NCBI GenBank assembly: GCA_015487785.1
Contig: WFPC01000044.1
Coordinates: 124,001 to 188,000 of the forward strand
DNA from: Gammaproteobacteria bacterium
Lineage (GTDB): Bacteria; Pseudomonadota; Gammaproteobacteria; S012-40
Reading direction: 5' to 3'
DNA length: 64,000 bases
Under the pieces are notes generated by a model. The model worked only from the letters and a program-made list of their open reading frames with translations, searched no databases and was not told the DNA's origin. Shown piece by piece: positions 45,273-56,164 of this stretch. Both the position numbers and the translations under genes were made by a program. Numbering within the stretch: position 1 is the first letter of the stretch; every line of letters starts with the position of its first letter.

Positions 45273-45833
45273 ATGCCCCGCCAGACCAACACCAGCCCAA
45301 GCCTGCTCGCCACACTGGCGCTGTGCCTCCTGCTGCTGGCCGGCAATACGGCGGCCGACAACCAGTTGCCGCGCAGCTTCGGCGCCTTCAAACTGGGCAT
45401 GACGGTGGAACAATTCCACAAACTCACTGGCATCACCCCCATGCCCTGTCCGGTATGCGTGGCCGATGAGCTGTTCGCCACCCTCGATGGCGCCCAGGCG
45501 CTGCGCTTCACCCCTTCCGACCTCATCGGCCAGGGCATCGATTTTTTCTTCTTCCAGGGCCGGCTTTATCAAATGGCCATCGCGCCACCGTTACAGGCCG
45601 CCAGTCAGGCCCGTGACGACTTCAGCGAATTCTTCGGTCCGCCCGAACCGCCGGAAGGTCAGGGCAACGGCATCGCCCGGCTCAAATGGCATTCCGACGA
45701 CACCCTGCTCACCGTCAATTATCACGTAGCCCTGGACCAGGCCTTCGTGATCAACTTCTACGACGCCCGCCTGCTGCAACTGCGCCAGCAACAGCAAACC
45801 CGGATGTTCCGCAACGCCGGCATCGAGGAATAA
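45273..45833 (+). CDS. unknown secreted protein (186 aa) upstream of a SUMF1-fold protein
   Basis: AAGGGAGG precedes the ATG. Residues 1-28 form a signal peptide (LATLALCLLLLAGNTAA). The mature part has FGAFKLGMTVEQFHKLTGIT, a CPVC pair in PMPCPVCVADELF, a hydrophobic GQGIDFFFFQGRLYQMAIAP and a C-terminal LLQLRQQQQTRMF helix. I do not recognise the family. The FKLGMTVEQF-FFFQGRLY layout recalls small periplasmic proteins with SmpA/BamE-like pleated domains, but this is weak. It lies 12 nt upstream of the SUMF1-fold gene, so the two are probably co-expressed. A TATAAT (45187-45192) lies upstream but without a matching -35. Confidence 0.7.
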   Translation: MPRQTNTSPSLLATLALCLLLLAGNTAADNQLPRSFGAFKLGMTVEQFHKLTGITPMPCPVCVADELFATLDGAQALRFTPSDLIGQGIDFFFFQGRLYQMAIAPPLQAASQARDDFSEFFGPPEPPEGQGNGIARLKWHSDDTLLTVNYHVALDQAFVINFYDARLLQLRQQQQTRMFRNAGIEE

Positions 45834-45845
45834 GCCCGCCCCTGC

Positions 45846-46778
45846 ATGAAGCCGTTCCACCTGTTCTTCGTGCTGCTCGCCCTGTGCTGGAGCACCCTGG
45901 TCCGGGCCGAGGACATGGTGTTGATTCCTGCAGGAGAGTTCATCCTCGGCAGCCAGCAGACGGACGAACGACGCCGTGGCGCCGAGTTCGGCAGCGGCAA
46001 GCCCTGGTTCCTGGACGAACAACCGCGCCAACGCATGACGCTACCGGCCTACTACATCGACCGTTTCGAGGTCACCAACGCCCAGTACCGACGTTTTCTC
46101 GTCGCCACCGGCCGCTCCCTGCCCTCGCACTGGCTGGAAACCGGCTACGCCTTCAGCCTCGACCCGGAAAAACTCGCCGCAGCGCCCTTCACCATCCTGT
46201 TGAAACTGGCCCGCGTGATCAATCTCGACCGTGACATCAGGCACATGAACCGGGACGAGCTTCTGGCCGCCATCCAGCAACACTTCGCCGAACTCGACCC
46301 CCTGCCGGTCAATTTCGTCACTTGGTATGACGCCGAAGCCTATTGCCACTGGGCAGGCAAGCGCCTGCCCAGCGAATTCGAGTGGGAAAAAGCCGCCCGG
46401 GGAACCCAAGGCCTGAAATTTCCCTGGGGCAACCAGTGGCGGGAAGACTACACCAATGCCAGTCTGGGTGACTGGCCCCACGGCACCGCGCCGGTGGGCG
46501 CCCATCCCAAGGACCGCTCCCCCTATGGCGTGTTCGACCTGGCTGGCAACGTCTCGGAATGGACCGCATCCTGGTATCTTCCCTACCCCGGCTCGAACTA
46601 CCAGAGTCCCCTGTTCGGCGAACACGACAAGGTGGCCCGCGGTGGCGGCTGGAGTGACAGCGGCCACTATGCCCTGGCCCACTTCTACCGCGCCGCCTAC
46701 CGCCTCAACCTCAAACCCAACATGGTCTTCAAGGACGTGGGTTTCCGTTGCGCCAGGGATGCCACAACGGCCGACTGA
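45846..46778 (+). CDS. SUMF1/formylglycine-generating-enzyme-fold protein lacking the catalytic Cys pair
   Basis: The 310-residue protein has a signal peptide (MKPFHLFFVLLALCWSTLVR ... AE). It then has the full SUMF1 pattern: MVLIPAGEFILGSQQTDERR, YYIDRFEVTNAQYRRFL, PVNFVTWYDAEAYCHWAGKR, LPSEFEWEKAARG, SPYGVFDLAGNVSEWTASWY and DVGFRCARD. The region equivalent to the 'SWnCpp.yC' active site reads GGWSDSGHYALAHFYRAAYR, so both catalytic Cys are missing. It is therefore unlikely to make formylglycine; other members of the family act in copper binding, oxidations or structural roles. It follows the 186-aa gene after 12 nt. Confidence 0.85.
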   Translation: MKPFHLFFVLLALCWSTLVRAEDMVLIPAGEFILGSQQTDERRRGAEFGSGKPWFLDEQPRQRMTLPAYYIDRFEVTNAQYRRFLVATGRSLPSHWLETGYAFSLDPEKLAAAPFTILLKLARVINLDRDIRHMNRDELLAAIQQHFAELDPLPVNFVTWYDAEAYCHWAGKRLPSEFEWEKAARGTQGLKFPWGNQWREDYTNASLGDWPHGTAPVGAHPKDRSPYGVFDLAGNVSEWTASWYLPYPGSNYQSPLFGEHDKVARGGGWSDSGHYALAHFYRAAYRLNLKPNMVFKDVGFRCARDATTAD

Positions 46779-46992
46779 GCGCCTTTTACAACGCCAAACG
46801 GAACGAATCACTCCACACCTGATGTTCTCGTCCGCATGTTTTTTCAGCAGGACGCGAAATATTTTCTCTTTCATCGTACGAATTCCACCGGCTTGCGGGA
46901 TGCTGCTGCCGACGAGACAAACCCGGGATCCCTACAGGGGGAAGCCATAAAGAAGCATTGGCAGGACAAACAGAAACTGAAATAATCCCAGC

Positions 46993-48021
46993 ATGATGCC
47001 CACCACCATCCGTCACCTCCGACACTGGGCCGGCCTATTCGCGTGCTGCCTGCTGTCGGTGCAGGTTCTGGCCGCCACCGAGGGCACGCCTGTCGCCTTG
47101 CGTCCTCTGGGGGAGCTGGCCATCCACCCCAGGGTCTCGGTACCTGCCACGGTGGAAAGCCTCAACGATACCCGCCTGAGCGCCGAGGTGAATGCCGCCG
47201 TGGTCGCCATCCCGGTGGTGCCGGGCGACGTGGTGGAGGCCGGCAGCATCCTGCTGCAATTCGATGCCGAGGACTATCGCCTGCGCCTGAAACAGGCCCA
47301 GGCTGCCCTGCGCAGCACCGAGGCTCGGCTGGCACTGGCCGAGTATCAACTACAGCGCACCCGCACCCTGGCCTCCCGGGACGTGGCCAGCGAGGAACAA
47401 CTGCGCGAACGCGAGGCCCAATACCGCGGTCTCAAGGCCGAGCTGGCCATGCGCCGCAGTGAACTGGCCATGGCCAAGCGGCAATTGAAGAAGTGCGTGG
47501 TGCGCGCGCCGTTTCGCGCCATCGTGCGCGAGCGCCTGATTCGTCTGGGCGAGCTGGCCACTCCCGGCACCCCCCTGTTGCGCATCGTGGATGCCGGACG
47601 GCTCGAAGTGGTGGCCAAACTACAACAGGACGATGTGGCCTCGGCACGCCAGGCGCAGGAATTCATCTTCGAAACCCGCGAGACCCGCTATCCCGTGCGC
47701 CTGCGGGTGATCGTGCCACTCTTCGATTCCCACGAACGCAGCCGCGAGGCCCGCTTGCTGTTCACCGCCGCCAGGGCCCTGCCCGGAGCTGCCGGAAAAC
47801 TGATCTGGCACGAACCCCAGCCCCATTTGCCGCCCGAACTGCTCATCCGCCGGGGACGAGACCTGGGCGTGTTCGTGGCCGATGACGGACGCGCCCGTTT
47901 CATCCCCCTGCCCGGGGCCCGCGAAGGGCGGCCGGTAAAAGTGGAATTACCCGATGATACCCCCATCGTCACCGAAGGACGTTTCGTCCTGCAGGACGGT
48001 GACCCCCTGATGATCCGGTAA
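46993..48021 (+). CDS. RND efflux periplasmic adaptor (second set)
   Basis: The 342-residue protein has a signal peptide (LFACCLLSVQVLAA). It then shows the lipoyl and hairpin pattern of membrane-fusion proteins: VSVPATVESLNDTRLSAEVN, VVPGDVVEAGSILLQFDAED, a coiled hairpin LRLKQAQAALRSTEARLALA ... ELAMRRSELAMAKRQLKKCV, and VRAPFRAIVRERLIRLGELA. The second half forms a beta-barrel plus membrane-proximal domain. Its partner permease starts 4 nt downstream. ATGs at 46993 and 46996 are both possible; the ribosome-binding site is weak. Confidence 0.9.
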   Translation: MMPTTIRHLRHWAGLFACCLLSVQVLAATEGTPVALRPLGELAIHPRVSVPATVESLNDTRLSAEVNAAVVAIPVVPGDVVEAGSILLQFDAEDYRLRLKQAQAALRSTEARLALAEYQLQRTRTLASRDVASEEQLREREAQYRGLKAELAMRRSELAMAKRQLKKCVVRAPFRAIVRERLIRLGELATPGTPLLRIVDAGRLEVVAKLQQDDVASARQAQEFIFETRETRYPVRLRVIVPLFDSHERSREARLLFTAARALPGAAGKLIWHEPQPHLPPELLIRRGRDLGVFVADDGRARFIPLPGAREGRPVKVELPDDTPIVTEGRFVLQDGDPLMIR

Positions 48022-48025
48022 ATCC

Positions 48026-51000
48026 ATGCTGCGCCGGTTTCTGGAAAACCATGTACTGGCCAACGTGACTTTCGCGGTGGTACTGGTGATGGGCACCCTG
48101 GCCTATCTGCAGATGCCGCGCGCCAAGGATCCGGAAATCAACTTCAACTGGATCAGCATCACCGTCGCCCTGCCCGGCGCCTCCGCCGAGGACGTGGAGA
48201 AGCTGGTGGCAGACCCCCTGGAAGACGCCATCCGCAAGGTGAGCGACATCAAGTTCGTCTCCAGCCACAGCCGTGAGGGTCTGGCGCTGTTCTCGGTGCG
48301 CTTCGAGGAACTCAGCGACAGCGACTTCGACAAGCGCATGAACGACATGCGGCGCGAAATCCAGGCCAAGGCCAATGCCGAACTGCCGCCGGAGGCCGAG
48401 GATCCCCAGATCCTGGAAATCACCAGCGCCAACAGCATGCCTACCGCGGTGGTGGTGGTGCGCGGTCCCGCCGACGACGAACTGCTGCGCAAGGTGGCCA
48501 TGAACGTGCGCGAGGACATCGAAAAGCTCAAGGGCGTCGACGATGTCAATACTGCCGGCCTGCGCAATCCCGAGATCAAGGTGGTGTTCGACCCCGAACG
48601 CCTGCAAGCCCATGGCATCACCCCCACCCAGCTGGCCGACAGTATCACTGCCCAGTTCCGCGATGTCTCCGCCGGCGAGATCGAATTCGGCGGGCGTAAG
48701 TGGCTGGCACGCCTGGTGGGCAAGGACAGCGATCCCGCTTACCTGGCCCAGTTACCGGTGATCACGTCACAAGGGGTAGTCACTGTGGGCAGTCTGGCCG
48801 AGGTGTTCCGTGACCGCTCGCCCGCCGAACAGCGGGTACTCCACCGGGAACGACCGGCGGTGATGTTGTCGGTGACCAAGAAGGCCTTCGCCAACACTCT
48901 GGACATGGTGCAGCGGCTGAAGGACTACATCGCCGAAAAGAACCCCGTGCTGCAACAACTGGGCGTGGAGATCGTGCTGGTGGACGACCAGACCCTGCCC
49001 ACCCGGCAAGCCATCGAGGTGATGCAGAAAAATGCCCTGCTGGGCCTGCTGCTGGTGGGTGTGGTGGCCTGGCTGTTTCTCGGCGGGCACATCGCCTTTT
49101 TCATTGGCATCGGCATTCCCTTCACCCTGGCCGGCACCTTCTGGCTGTTGCACGCCACCGGCGAGACCCTCAACCAGTCGGTGCTGCTGGGGGTGGTGAT
49201 CGTGCTGGGCATGCTGGTGGACGATGCGGTGGTGGTGGTGGAAGCCATCTATTATCGCATCCAGCGCGGCGCGGTGGCGCTGGATGCGGCCGTGGCCTCA
49301 CTGGGCGAGGTCTTCAAACCCGTCACCGCCTCGGTGATGACCACGGTGGCGGCCTTTCTGCCCCTGATGCTGCTGCCGGGCATTCTCGGCGACTTCATGT
49401 TCGTGATTCCCTTCGTGGTCACCGTGGCGCTGGCGGTGAGCCTGCTGGAAGCCTACTGGATGCTGCCGGTGCACATCGCCGCCGCGCGCGTGTCCTTCGC
49501 CCAGGCCGGCGCCATGCAACGCCTGCGTGAACGCCTCACCCACGGCCTGAGAGTGAAATACACCCGCATGCTGGTGTGGGTGTTCCGCCGTCCCAAGCGA
49601 TCCCTGCTGGTGATCCTGCTGCTGTTCGCCAGCGCTCTCGGCCTGCTGCACTCGGGCAAGGTGCGCACCGAATTCTTCGCTTTCGACCCCATGCGCATTT
49701 TCTACGTCAACATCACCATGCCGCCGGGCACGCCGCTGGACGATACCCTGCAACACCTGGCCCGGGCCGAGCGTATCCTGTGGCAGCGCCTGCGACCCGA
49801 CGAGGTGCGCGAAATCGCCTCCGCCGCCGGGCAGATGTTCACCGAGACCGAGCCCCTCTTCGGCGATCGCTATGGCCAGATCACCGTCAGCCTGCTGCCA
49901 CGCAAGGAAGGGGGGCGCGGCGTGCAGGAGATCGTCGACAGCCTGCGCGACGAGATCGCCCGTTTGCCCGGGCCGAGCAATGTTGCCTTCATGACCGTCT
50001 CCGGCGGTCCTCCGGTGACCCGCCCCATCATCATCAAGGTACGCGGTGACGACTACCGTGAGCTGCGTGCCGCCACCGACGCCCTGCGCGAGGTACTGCG
50101 CGGCATGCCGGCGGTATCCGACATCATCGACGACGACAGCCCCGGCGCCCCCCAACTCAAGTTCCGCCTGGATCACGAAGCGGTCAAGCTGGCCGGCCTG
50201 CACGCCGCCGACGTGGCCCGCATGCTGCGCCTGCTGTTCGATGGCGAAATCGTCGCCCGCATGCAACACGAGGGCGAACAGATGGAAATCCGGGTGCAGG
50301 CCGATGCCATGGCAATAGCCGATGTGGACGACCTGCTGCGCCTGAGCATTCCCCTGCCCCAGGGGGGACAGATTCCCCTGGGGCAGATCGCCGAGCTGGA
50401 GATCGGCCGCAGCAAGGGCAACATCCGCCATTACAACTATCGCCGCACCATCACTCTGGAGGCCGAGCTGGACAAGAGCCGCATGGACACCGTCGCCGCC
50501 AATCGCCAGATCCAGCAGGCCTGGGAAAAACTCGCCTTCGACTACCCCGGCGTGGATCTGGATTTCACCGGCGAGCTGGACGACATCCAGGAGAGCATAG
50601 ACTCCATGGCCATGTTGTTCGTGTTCGGCATCGGCTTGATCTACCTGATCCTGGGCACCCAGTTCCGCAGCTACTGGCAGCCCTTCATGATCCTGGCCAC
50701 GGTGCCGCTGGCCTTTACCGGCGTGATCTTCGGCCTGGTGGTGTCGGGCAATCCTCTGAGCCTGTATACCCTGTACGGGGTGGTGGCACTGGCCGGTATC
50801 GCGGTCAATGCCGCCATTGTCATGATCGACGCCGCCAATGCCCGGCTGGCGGCGGGCATGTCGGTGCTACACGCCATTCTCTACGCCGCCCGACGCCGGG
50901 TGGTGCCTATCCTGATCACCTCGCTGACCACCATCGCCGGACTGTTCTCGCTGGCCGCCGGCCTGGGCGGGGAGTCGCTGATCTGGGGACCGGTGGCTTC

Positions 51001-51103
51001 GGCCATCGTGTGGGGCCTGGCCTTCTCCACCGTGCTCACCCTGTTCGTGATCCCCATGCTCTACCGCCTGTTCATGCGTCGCCCTGGCGGAATACGGCCA
51101 TAA
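48026..51103 (+). CDS. RND efflux permease (second set)
   Basis: The 1025-residue permease opens RRFLENHVLANVTFAVVLVM and has the RND features: MPRAKDPEINFNWISITVAL, PGASAEDVEKLVADPLED, helix 4 VLGMLVDDAVVVVEA with both proton-relay Asp residues, and a second membrane half ending ITSLTTIAGLFSLAAGL. It differs from the first RND permease of this window, which has lost one of those Asp residues. A bidirectional terminator follows 12 nt after the stop. No outer-membrane factor gene lies nearby, so the pump must borrow one. Confidence 0.92.
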   Translation: MLRRFLENHVLANVTFAVVLVMGTLAYLQMPRAKDPEINFNWISITVALPGASAEDVEKLVADPLEDAIRKVSDIKFVSSHSREGLALFSVRFEELSDSDFDKRMNDMRREIQAKANAELPPEAEDPQILEITSANSMPTAVVVVRGPADDELLRKVAMNVREDIEKLKGVDDVNTAGLRNPEIKVVFDPERLQAHGITPTQLADSITAQFRDVSAGEIEFGGRKWLARLVGKDSDPAYLAQLPVITSQGVVTVGSLAEVFRDRSPAEQRVLHRERPAVMLSVTKKAFANTLDMVQRLKDYIAEKNPVLQQLGVEIVLVDDQTLPTRQAIEVMQKNALLGLLLVGVVAWLFLGGHIAFFIGIGIPFTLAGTFWLLHATGETLNQSVLLGVVIVLGMLVDDAVVVVEAIYYRIQRGAVALDAAVASLGEVFKPVTASVMTTVAAFLPLMLLPGILGDFMFVIPFVVTVALAVSLLEAYWMLPVHIAAARVSFAQAGAMQRLRERLTHGLRVKYTRMLVWVFRRPKRSLLVILLLFASALGLLHSGKVRTEFFAFDPMRIFYVNITMPPGTPLDDTLQHLARAERILWQRLRPDEVREIASAAGQMFTETEPLFGDRYGQITVSLLPRKEGGRGVQEIVDSLRDEIARLPGPSNVAFMTVSGGPPVTRPIIIKVRGDDYRELRAATDALREVLRGMPAVSDIIDDDSPGAPQLKFRLDHEAVKLAGLHAADVARMLRLLFDGEIVARMQHEGEQMEIRVQADAMAIADVDDLLRLSIPLPQGGQIPLGQIAELEIGRSKGNIRHYNYRRTITLEAELDKSRMDTVAANRQIQQAWEKLAFDYPGVDLDFTGELDDIQESIDSMAMLFVFGIGLIYLILGTQFRSYWQPFMILATVPLAFTGVIFGLVVSGNPLSLYTLYGVVALAGIAVNAAIVMIDAANARLAAGMSVLHAILYAARRRVVPILITSLTTIAGLFSLAAGLGGESLIWGPVASAIVWGLAFSTVLTLFVIPMLYRLFMRRPGGIRP

Positions 51104-51115
51104 GCGGATACGCCG

Positions 51116-51145
51116 AAAAAAAGCCCGCTCGGAAGCGGGCTTTTT
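51116..51145. terminator. bidirectional rho-independent terminator between the RND permease and fba
   Basis: A 12-bp stem (AAAAAGCCCGCT with AGCGGGCTTTTT, 51118-51129 and 51134-51145) with a 4-nt loop is flanked by A and T runs on both sides. It can therefore terminate both the plus-strand RND transcript and the minus-strand glycolytic transcript, whose last gene (fba) ends at 51169. Confidence 0.92.
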
Positions 51146-51168
51146 CAGGCTTGGAACGCGACCCGGGC

Positions 51169-52233
51169 CTAGCTGACCTTGGGGTCCAGCTCGCCGGAAG
51201 CGTAACGCGCGACCATCTTCTCCAGCGATATGGGCTTGATCTTGGAAGCATGGCCGGCGCAACCGAAGGCCTCGTAGCGGGCCTTGCAGATTTCCATCAT
51301 GGCCTGGGTAGAGGCCTTGAGGAACTTGCGTGGATCGAAGTTGGCCGGGTTGTCGTGCAGGTGCTTGCGCACCGCGCCGGTGGAGGCCATGCGCAGATCG
51401 GTGTCGATATTCACCTTGCGCACGCCGTGCTTGATGCCCTCGACGATTTCTTCCACCGGCACGCCATAGGTCTGCCCCATGTCGCCACCGTAATTGTTGA
51501 TGATCTCCAGCCATTCCTGGGGCACGGAGGATGAACCGTGCATCACCAGATGGGTGTCAGGGATGCGCGCGTGGATCTCCTTCACCCGGTCGATGCGCAG
51601 CACATCACCGGTGGGCTTCTTGGTGAACTTGTAGGCGCCGTGGCTGGTGCCGATGGCAATGGCCAGGGCATCCACTCCGGTCTGCTTGACGAAATCGGCC
51701 GCCTGCTCGGGATCGGTCAGCAACTGGTCCATGTCCAGCTTACCTTCGGCGCCGTGGCCGTCTTCCTCACCCATTTCCCCGGTCTCCAGCGAACCCAGGC
51801 AGCCCAGTTCGCCTTCCACGGAAACACCACCGGCGTGCGCCATTTCCACCACCTTGCGGGTGACTTCCACGTTGTACTCATAGGTGGAAGGCGTCTTCAT
51901 GTCGGGCATCAGGGAGCCGTCCATCATCACCGAGGAAAACCCGGACTGGATGGAACGCAGGCAAACCGCGGGCTCGGAACCGTGATCCTGGTGCATGACC
52001 ACCGGAATGTGGGGATACATCTCGATCGCCGCGGCGATCAGATGACGCAGGAAGGGTTCGCCAGCATAGCTGCGCGCACCGGCCGAGCCCTGCATGATCA
52101 CCGGCGCGTCGACGGCGTCGGCGGCCTGCATGATGGCGTGCACCTGCTCCATGTTGTTGACATTGAAAGCCGGCAGGCCAAAGCCGTGCTCGGCCGCATA
52201 GTCCAACAGCTGACGCATAGAAATTAAAGCCAT
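51169..52233 (-). CDS. fba: fructose-bisphosphate aldolase, class II
   Basis: The 354-residue protein has [20 protein letters not shown], the zinc-binding [48 protein letters not shown] and [15 protein letters not shown], as in class IIA aldolases of Calvin-cycle bacteria. It cleaves fructose-1,6-bisphosphate and can act on sedoheptulose-1,7-bisphosphate. AGGAG lies 6 nt upstream of the ATG. It is the last gene of the minus-strand set tkt-gap-pgk-pyk-fba. Confidence 0.96.
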   Translation of the reverse strand: MALISMRQLLDYAAEHGFGLPAFNVNNMEQVHAIMQAADAVDAPVIMQGSAGARSYAGEPFLRHLIAAAIEMYPHIPVVMHQDHGSEPAVCLRSIQSGFSSVMMDGSLMPDMKTPSTYEYNVEVTRKVVEMAHAGGVSVEGELGCLGSLETGEMGEEDGHGAEGKLDMDQLLTDPEQAADFVKQTGVDALAIAIGTSHGAYKFTKKPTGDVLRIDRVKEIHARIPDTHLVMHGSSSVPQEWLEIINNYGGDMGQTYGVPVEEIVEGIKHGVRKVNIDTDLRMASTGAVRKHLHDNPANFDPRKFLKASTQAMMEICKARYEAFGCAGHASKIKPISLEKMVARYASGELDPKVS

Positions 52234-52308
52234 ATCATTCTCCTGTTGAGTTTCAGTTACAAGCTGTGCAAAAACCGTGGGCCCGATTCTACCGCAAGTG
52301 GGGCCCGA

Positions 52309-53742
52309 TTAAACCAGTTCGCCCACGCGCACGATCTTCATGGCATTGGTGCCACCGTGCACGCCCATCAGATCGCCCTTGGTGATAATGACCAGGTCAC
52401 CGTCGTTGACCACGCCACGCTGCTGCAATTCGTGGATCACCGCCTTGTTGACCTGGGCGTGGTCCTTGGACTGGGGATCGAAATCCACCGAGTAGACCCC
52501 GCGGAACAGGGTGACCTTGCGCCGGGTGGCCTGGTGGCGCGAAAAGGCGTAGATGGGCCGCCCCGAGCTGATGCGCGACATCCACAGGGGCGTGGCACCG
52601 GACTCGGTGAGCGAGACGATGGCCTTGATGTCCATGTGGTTGGCGGTATACATGGTGGCCATGGCGATGCCTTCGTCCACCCGCCGGAACTGCATGTCGA
52701 TGCGGTGGGAGGAGACCCGTGCCAGTTGCTGTTTCTCCGCCTCGCGACAAACCCGGTCCATGGCCTCCACCGCCTTGTCGGGGTATTTGCCGGCGGCGGT
52801 TTCCGCCGACAGCATCACCGCATCGGTGCCGTCGAGCACGGCATTGGCCACATCGAATACTTCCGCGCGGGTGGGTATGGGGTTGTAGATCATGGATTCC
52901 ATCATCTGAGTGGCGGTGATCACCACCCGGTTGAGCGCCCGCGCACGCTGAATCAGGTGCTTCTGCACCGCCGGCAGCTCGGCATCGCCGATTTCCACCC
53001 CCAGGTCACCCCGCGCCACCATCACCGCATCGGAGGCCTGGATGATCTCGTCGAGCACGTCCAGAGCCTCGGCTCGCTCGATCTTGGCCACCAGTTGGGC
53101 ATGGCCGCCGGCCTCGCGCAGCAACTGGCGGGCCTCGTCCATGTCGGCGGCGGAACGGGGAAAGGACACCGCCATGTAGTCGGCGGACAATGCCGCGGCG
53201 GTACGGATGTCCTCCCGGTCCTTCTCGGTCAGGGCCGGCGCCGACAAACCGCCGCCCTGCCGGTTGATACCCTTGCGATCGGACAGGATGCCACCGTGAA
53301 CCACGCGACAACGGACCTCCTGCCCCACCACTTCCTCCACCCACAGCACCAGGCGGCCATCGTCCAGCAACAATGTGTCGCCGCTGGACACGTCCTGGGG
53401 CAGGGCCTTGTAGGCGATACCCACCCGTTCCTGGTTGCCGGCATCGGCGGGCCAGGCGGCATCGAGGATGAAGCGGTCGCCCTCCTTGAGTTCGATCTTG
53501 CCGTCCTCGAAACGGTCGATGCGGATCTTGGGCCCCTGCAGATCCACCAGAACACCCACTTCACGCCCGTATTGGGCCGCCGTCTCGCGTACCTGCTCCA
53601 CCCGTGCGCGATGGTCGTCCACATGGCCATGGGAAAAATTGATCCGCACCACGTCGAGCCCCGCCTTGATCAGCTTTTCGATCATGCCGGGGGCATCGGT
53701 GGCCGGCCCCAGAGTCGCCAGAATTTTCGTTCTTCTCAGCAT
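52309..53742 (-). CDS. pyk: pyruvate kinase
   Basis: The start at 53742 (MLRRTKILATLGPATDAPGM) gives 477 residues; AAAGGT precedes it. Family blocks are VVRINFSHG, LVDLQGPKIRI, DGRLVLWVEEV, VAKIERAEALDVLDEIIQAS, VMVARGDLGVEI, VITATQMMESM and MLSAETAAGKYP. It converts phosphoenolpyruvate to pyruvate with ATP formation. It lies between pgk (upstream) and fba (downstream). A GC-rich palindrome (53761-53779) lies in the gap before pgk. Confidence 0.96.
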   Translation of the reverse strand: MLRRTKILATLGPATDAPGMIEKLIKAGLDVVRINFSHGHVDDHRARVEQVRETAAQYGREVGVLVDLQGPKIRIDRFEDGKIELKEGDRFILDAAWPADAGNQERVGIAYKALPQDVSSGDTLLLDDGRLVLWVEEVVGQEVRCRVVHGGILSDRKGINRQGGGLSAPALTEKDREDIRTAAALSADYMAVSFPRSAADMDEARQLLREAGGHAQLVAKIERAEALDVLDEIIQASDAVMVARGDLGVEIGDAELPAVQKHLIQRARALNRVVITATQMMESMIYNPIPTRAEVFDVANAVLDGTDAVMLSAETAAGKYPDKAVEAMDRVCREAEKQQLARVSSHRIDMQFRRVDEGIAMATMYTANHMDIKAIVSLTESGATPLWMSRISSGRPIYAFSRHQATRRKVTLFRGVYSVDFDPQSKDHAQVNKAVIHELQQRGVVNDGDLVIITKGDLMGVHGGTNAMKIVRVGELV

Positions 53743-53795
53743 AGTTACCTTTTGTTGGCCGGGCCGGCGCCGCCGGCCCCTGCTCACACGATGAG

Positions 53796-54971
53796 TTACT
53801 TGGCGCGCTCTTCCAGGATAGCGACTGCCGGCAGTTTCTTGCCTTCGAGAAATTCCAGGAATGCACCGCCCCCCGTGGAAATATAGGAGATCTTGTCGGC
53901 AATGCCGTATTTGGCCACGGCGGCCAGGGTATCGCCACCACCGGCGATGGAGAAGGCTTCGGACTCGGCGATGGCCAGCGCCAGGGCCTTGGTGCCCTCA
54001 CCGAACTGGTCGAACTCGAACACGCCCACCGGGCCGTTCCACACGATGGTGCCGGCGCTCTTGAGAATATCGGCGAACTGCTTGGAGGTTTCCGGCCCCA
54101 CGTCAAAGATCATGTCGTCGTCGGCCACGTCAGCCACCTTCTTCAACTCGGCAGCCGCGGTTTCGGAGAACTCCTTGCCACAGACCACGTCCACCGGCAC
54201 CGGAATATCGCCACCTCGGGCCTGGGCCTCGGCAGAGAGCTTCTTGCAGGTATCGATCAGGTCCGCTTCGTAAAGGGACTTGCCCACATTGTAGCCGGCG
54301 GCGGCGATGAAGGTGTTGGCGATGCCGCCACCCACGATCAACTGATCGACCACCTTGGACAGGGATTCCAGCACGGTGAGCTTGGTGGACACCTTGGAAC
54401 CACCGACGATGGCCACCATGGGACGGGCCGGGTTGTCCAGGGCCTTGCCCAGGGCCTCCAGCTCGGCCGCCAGCAGCGGTCCGGCACAGGCCACCGGGGC
54501 ATACTTGGCCACCCCGTGGGTGGAAGCCTGGGCGCGGTGGGCCGTACCGAAGGCGTCCATGACGAAGACATCGCACAAGGCGGCGTAGCGCTTGGCCAGC
54601 TCATCGTCGTTCTTCTTCTCGCCCTTGTTGAAGCGCACGTTTTCCAGAATCACCACCTCGCCCTCGGCCACCTCGACCCCGTCGAGATAGTCCTGCACCA
54701 GGCGCACGTCCTTGCCCAACAGGCCGGAAAGGTGCTCGGCCACCGGCGCCAGGGAAAATTCCTCGGCGTATTCCCCCTCGGTGGGCCGCCCCAGGTGCGA
54801 CATCAGCATGACCCTGGCCCCGGATTCCATGGCCTGCTCGATGGTGGGCAGGGAGGCACGGATACGGGTATCGTCGGCCACGGCGCCATTTTTCAGCGGC
54901 ACGTTGAGATCCTCGCGAATGAGCACTCGCTTGCCACTGAGATCCAGCTCGGTCATCTTGATTACAGACAT
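53796..54971 (-). CDS. pgk: phosphoglycerate kinase
   Basis: The ATG at 54971 ([20 protein letters not shown]) has GAGGAG 5 nt upstream, so it is preferred to the in-frame GTG at 54977. The 391-residue protein shows [72 protein letters not shown] and [14 protein letters not shown], all standard for Pgk. It interconverts 1,3-bisphosphoglycerate and 3-phosphoglycerate with ATP. It lies between gap and pyk on the same strand, with a terminator-like hairpin in the gap-pgk spacer. Confidence 0.96.
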   Translation of the reverse strand: MSVIKMTELDLSGKRVLIREDLNVPLKNGAVADDTRIRASLPTIEQAMESGARVMLMSHLGRPTEGEYAEEFSLAPVAEHLSGLLGKDVRLVQDYLDGVEVAEGEVVILENVRFNKGEKKNDDELAKRYAALCDVFVMDAFGTAHRAQASTHGVAKYAPVACAGPLLAAELEALGKALDNPARPMVAIVGGSKVSTKLTVLESLSKVVDQLIVGGGIANTFIAAAGYNVGKSLYEADLIDTCKKLSAEAQARGGDIPVPVDVVCGKEFSETAAAELKKVADVADDDMIFDVGPETSKQFADILKSAGTIVWNGPVGVFEFDQFGEGTKALALAIAESEAFSIAGGGDTLAAVAKYGIADKISYISTGGGAFLEFLEGKKLPAVAILEERAK

Positions 54972-55045
54972 GTTCACTCCTCTTGAAAAACGTCACAATC
55001 CGAAAATCATTAGCCAAACCGGACGGCTTGGCTAATGGTTCTCGG

Positions 55046-55076
55046 AAAAGACGGCGGGGCGATCATTCGCCCCGCC
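55046..55076 (-). terminator. terminator-like hairpin after gap, followed by a second inverted repeat in the pgk leader
   Basis: A perfect 10-bp stem GGCGGGGCGA/TCGCCCCGCC (55053-55062 with 55067-55076) and 4-nt loop is followed on the minus strand by GTCTTTTCC. A second 10-bp inverted repeat (CATTAGCCAA/TTGGCTAATG, 55008-55037) lies between it and the pgk ATG at 54971. The two may together attenuate transcription between gap and pgk. Confidence 0.6.
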
Positions 55077-55091
55077 CTCTCGATAGCCGAA

Positions 55092-56108
<1,017 letters not shown>

Positions 56109-56121
56109 CTAGTTTCAACAG

Positions 56122-56152
56122 AAAATCAGGCCCCGGAGCAGGCGCTCCGGGG
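56122..56152 (-). terminator. hairpin between tkt and gap (weak terminator or attenuator)
   Basis: A 9-bp stem CCCCGGAGC/GCTCCGGGG (56131-56139 with 56144-56152) and 4-nt loop is followed on the minus strand by CCTGATTTTC. The T-run is short, so it may terminate only part of the tkt transcript or act as a stability or attenuation element before gap. Confidence 0.5.
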
Positions 56153-56164
56153 TGTAATACCGAA

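Noticed and set aside
46932-46994. A 20-codon hydrophobic micro-frame on the minus strand (MLGLFQFLFVLPMLLYGFPL)
   Set aside because: It could be a membrane micropeptide, but it is divergent from and overlapping the adaptor start, with no independent support; too short to call.
53761-53779. GGGCCGGC palindrome between pgk and pyk as a terminator
   Set aside because: The stem has only a 3-nt loop and no T-run on either strand; kept only as a remark under pyk.
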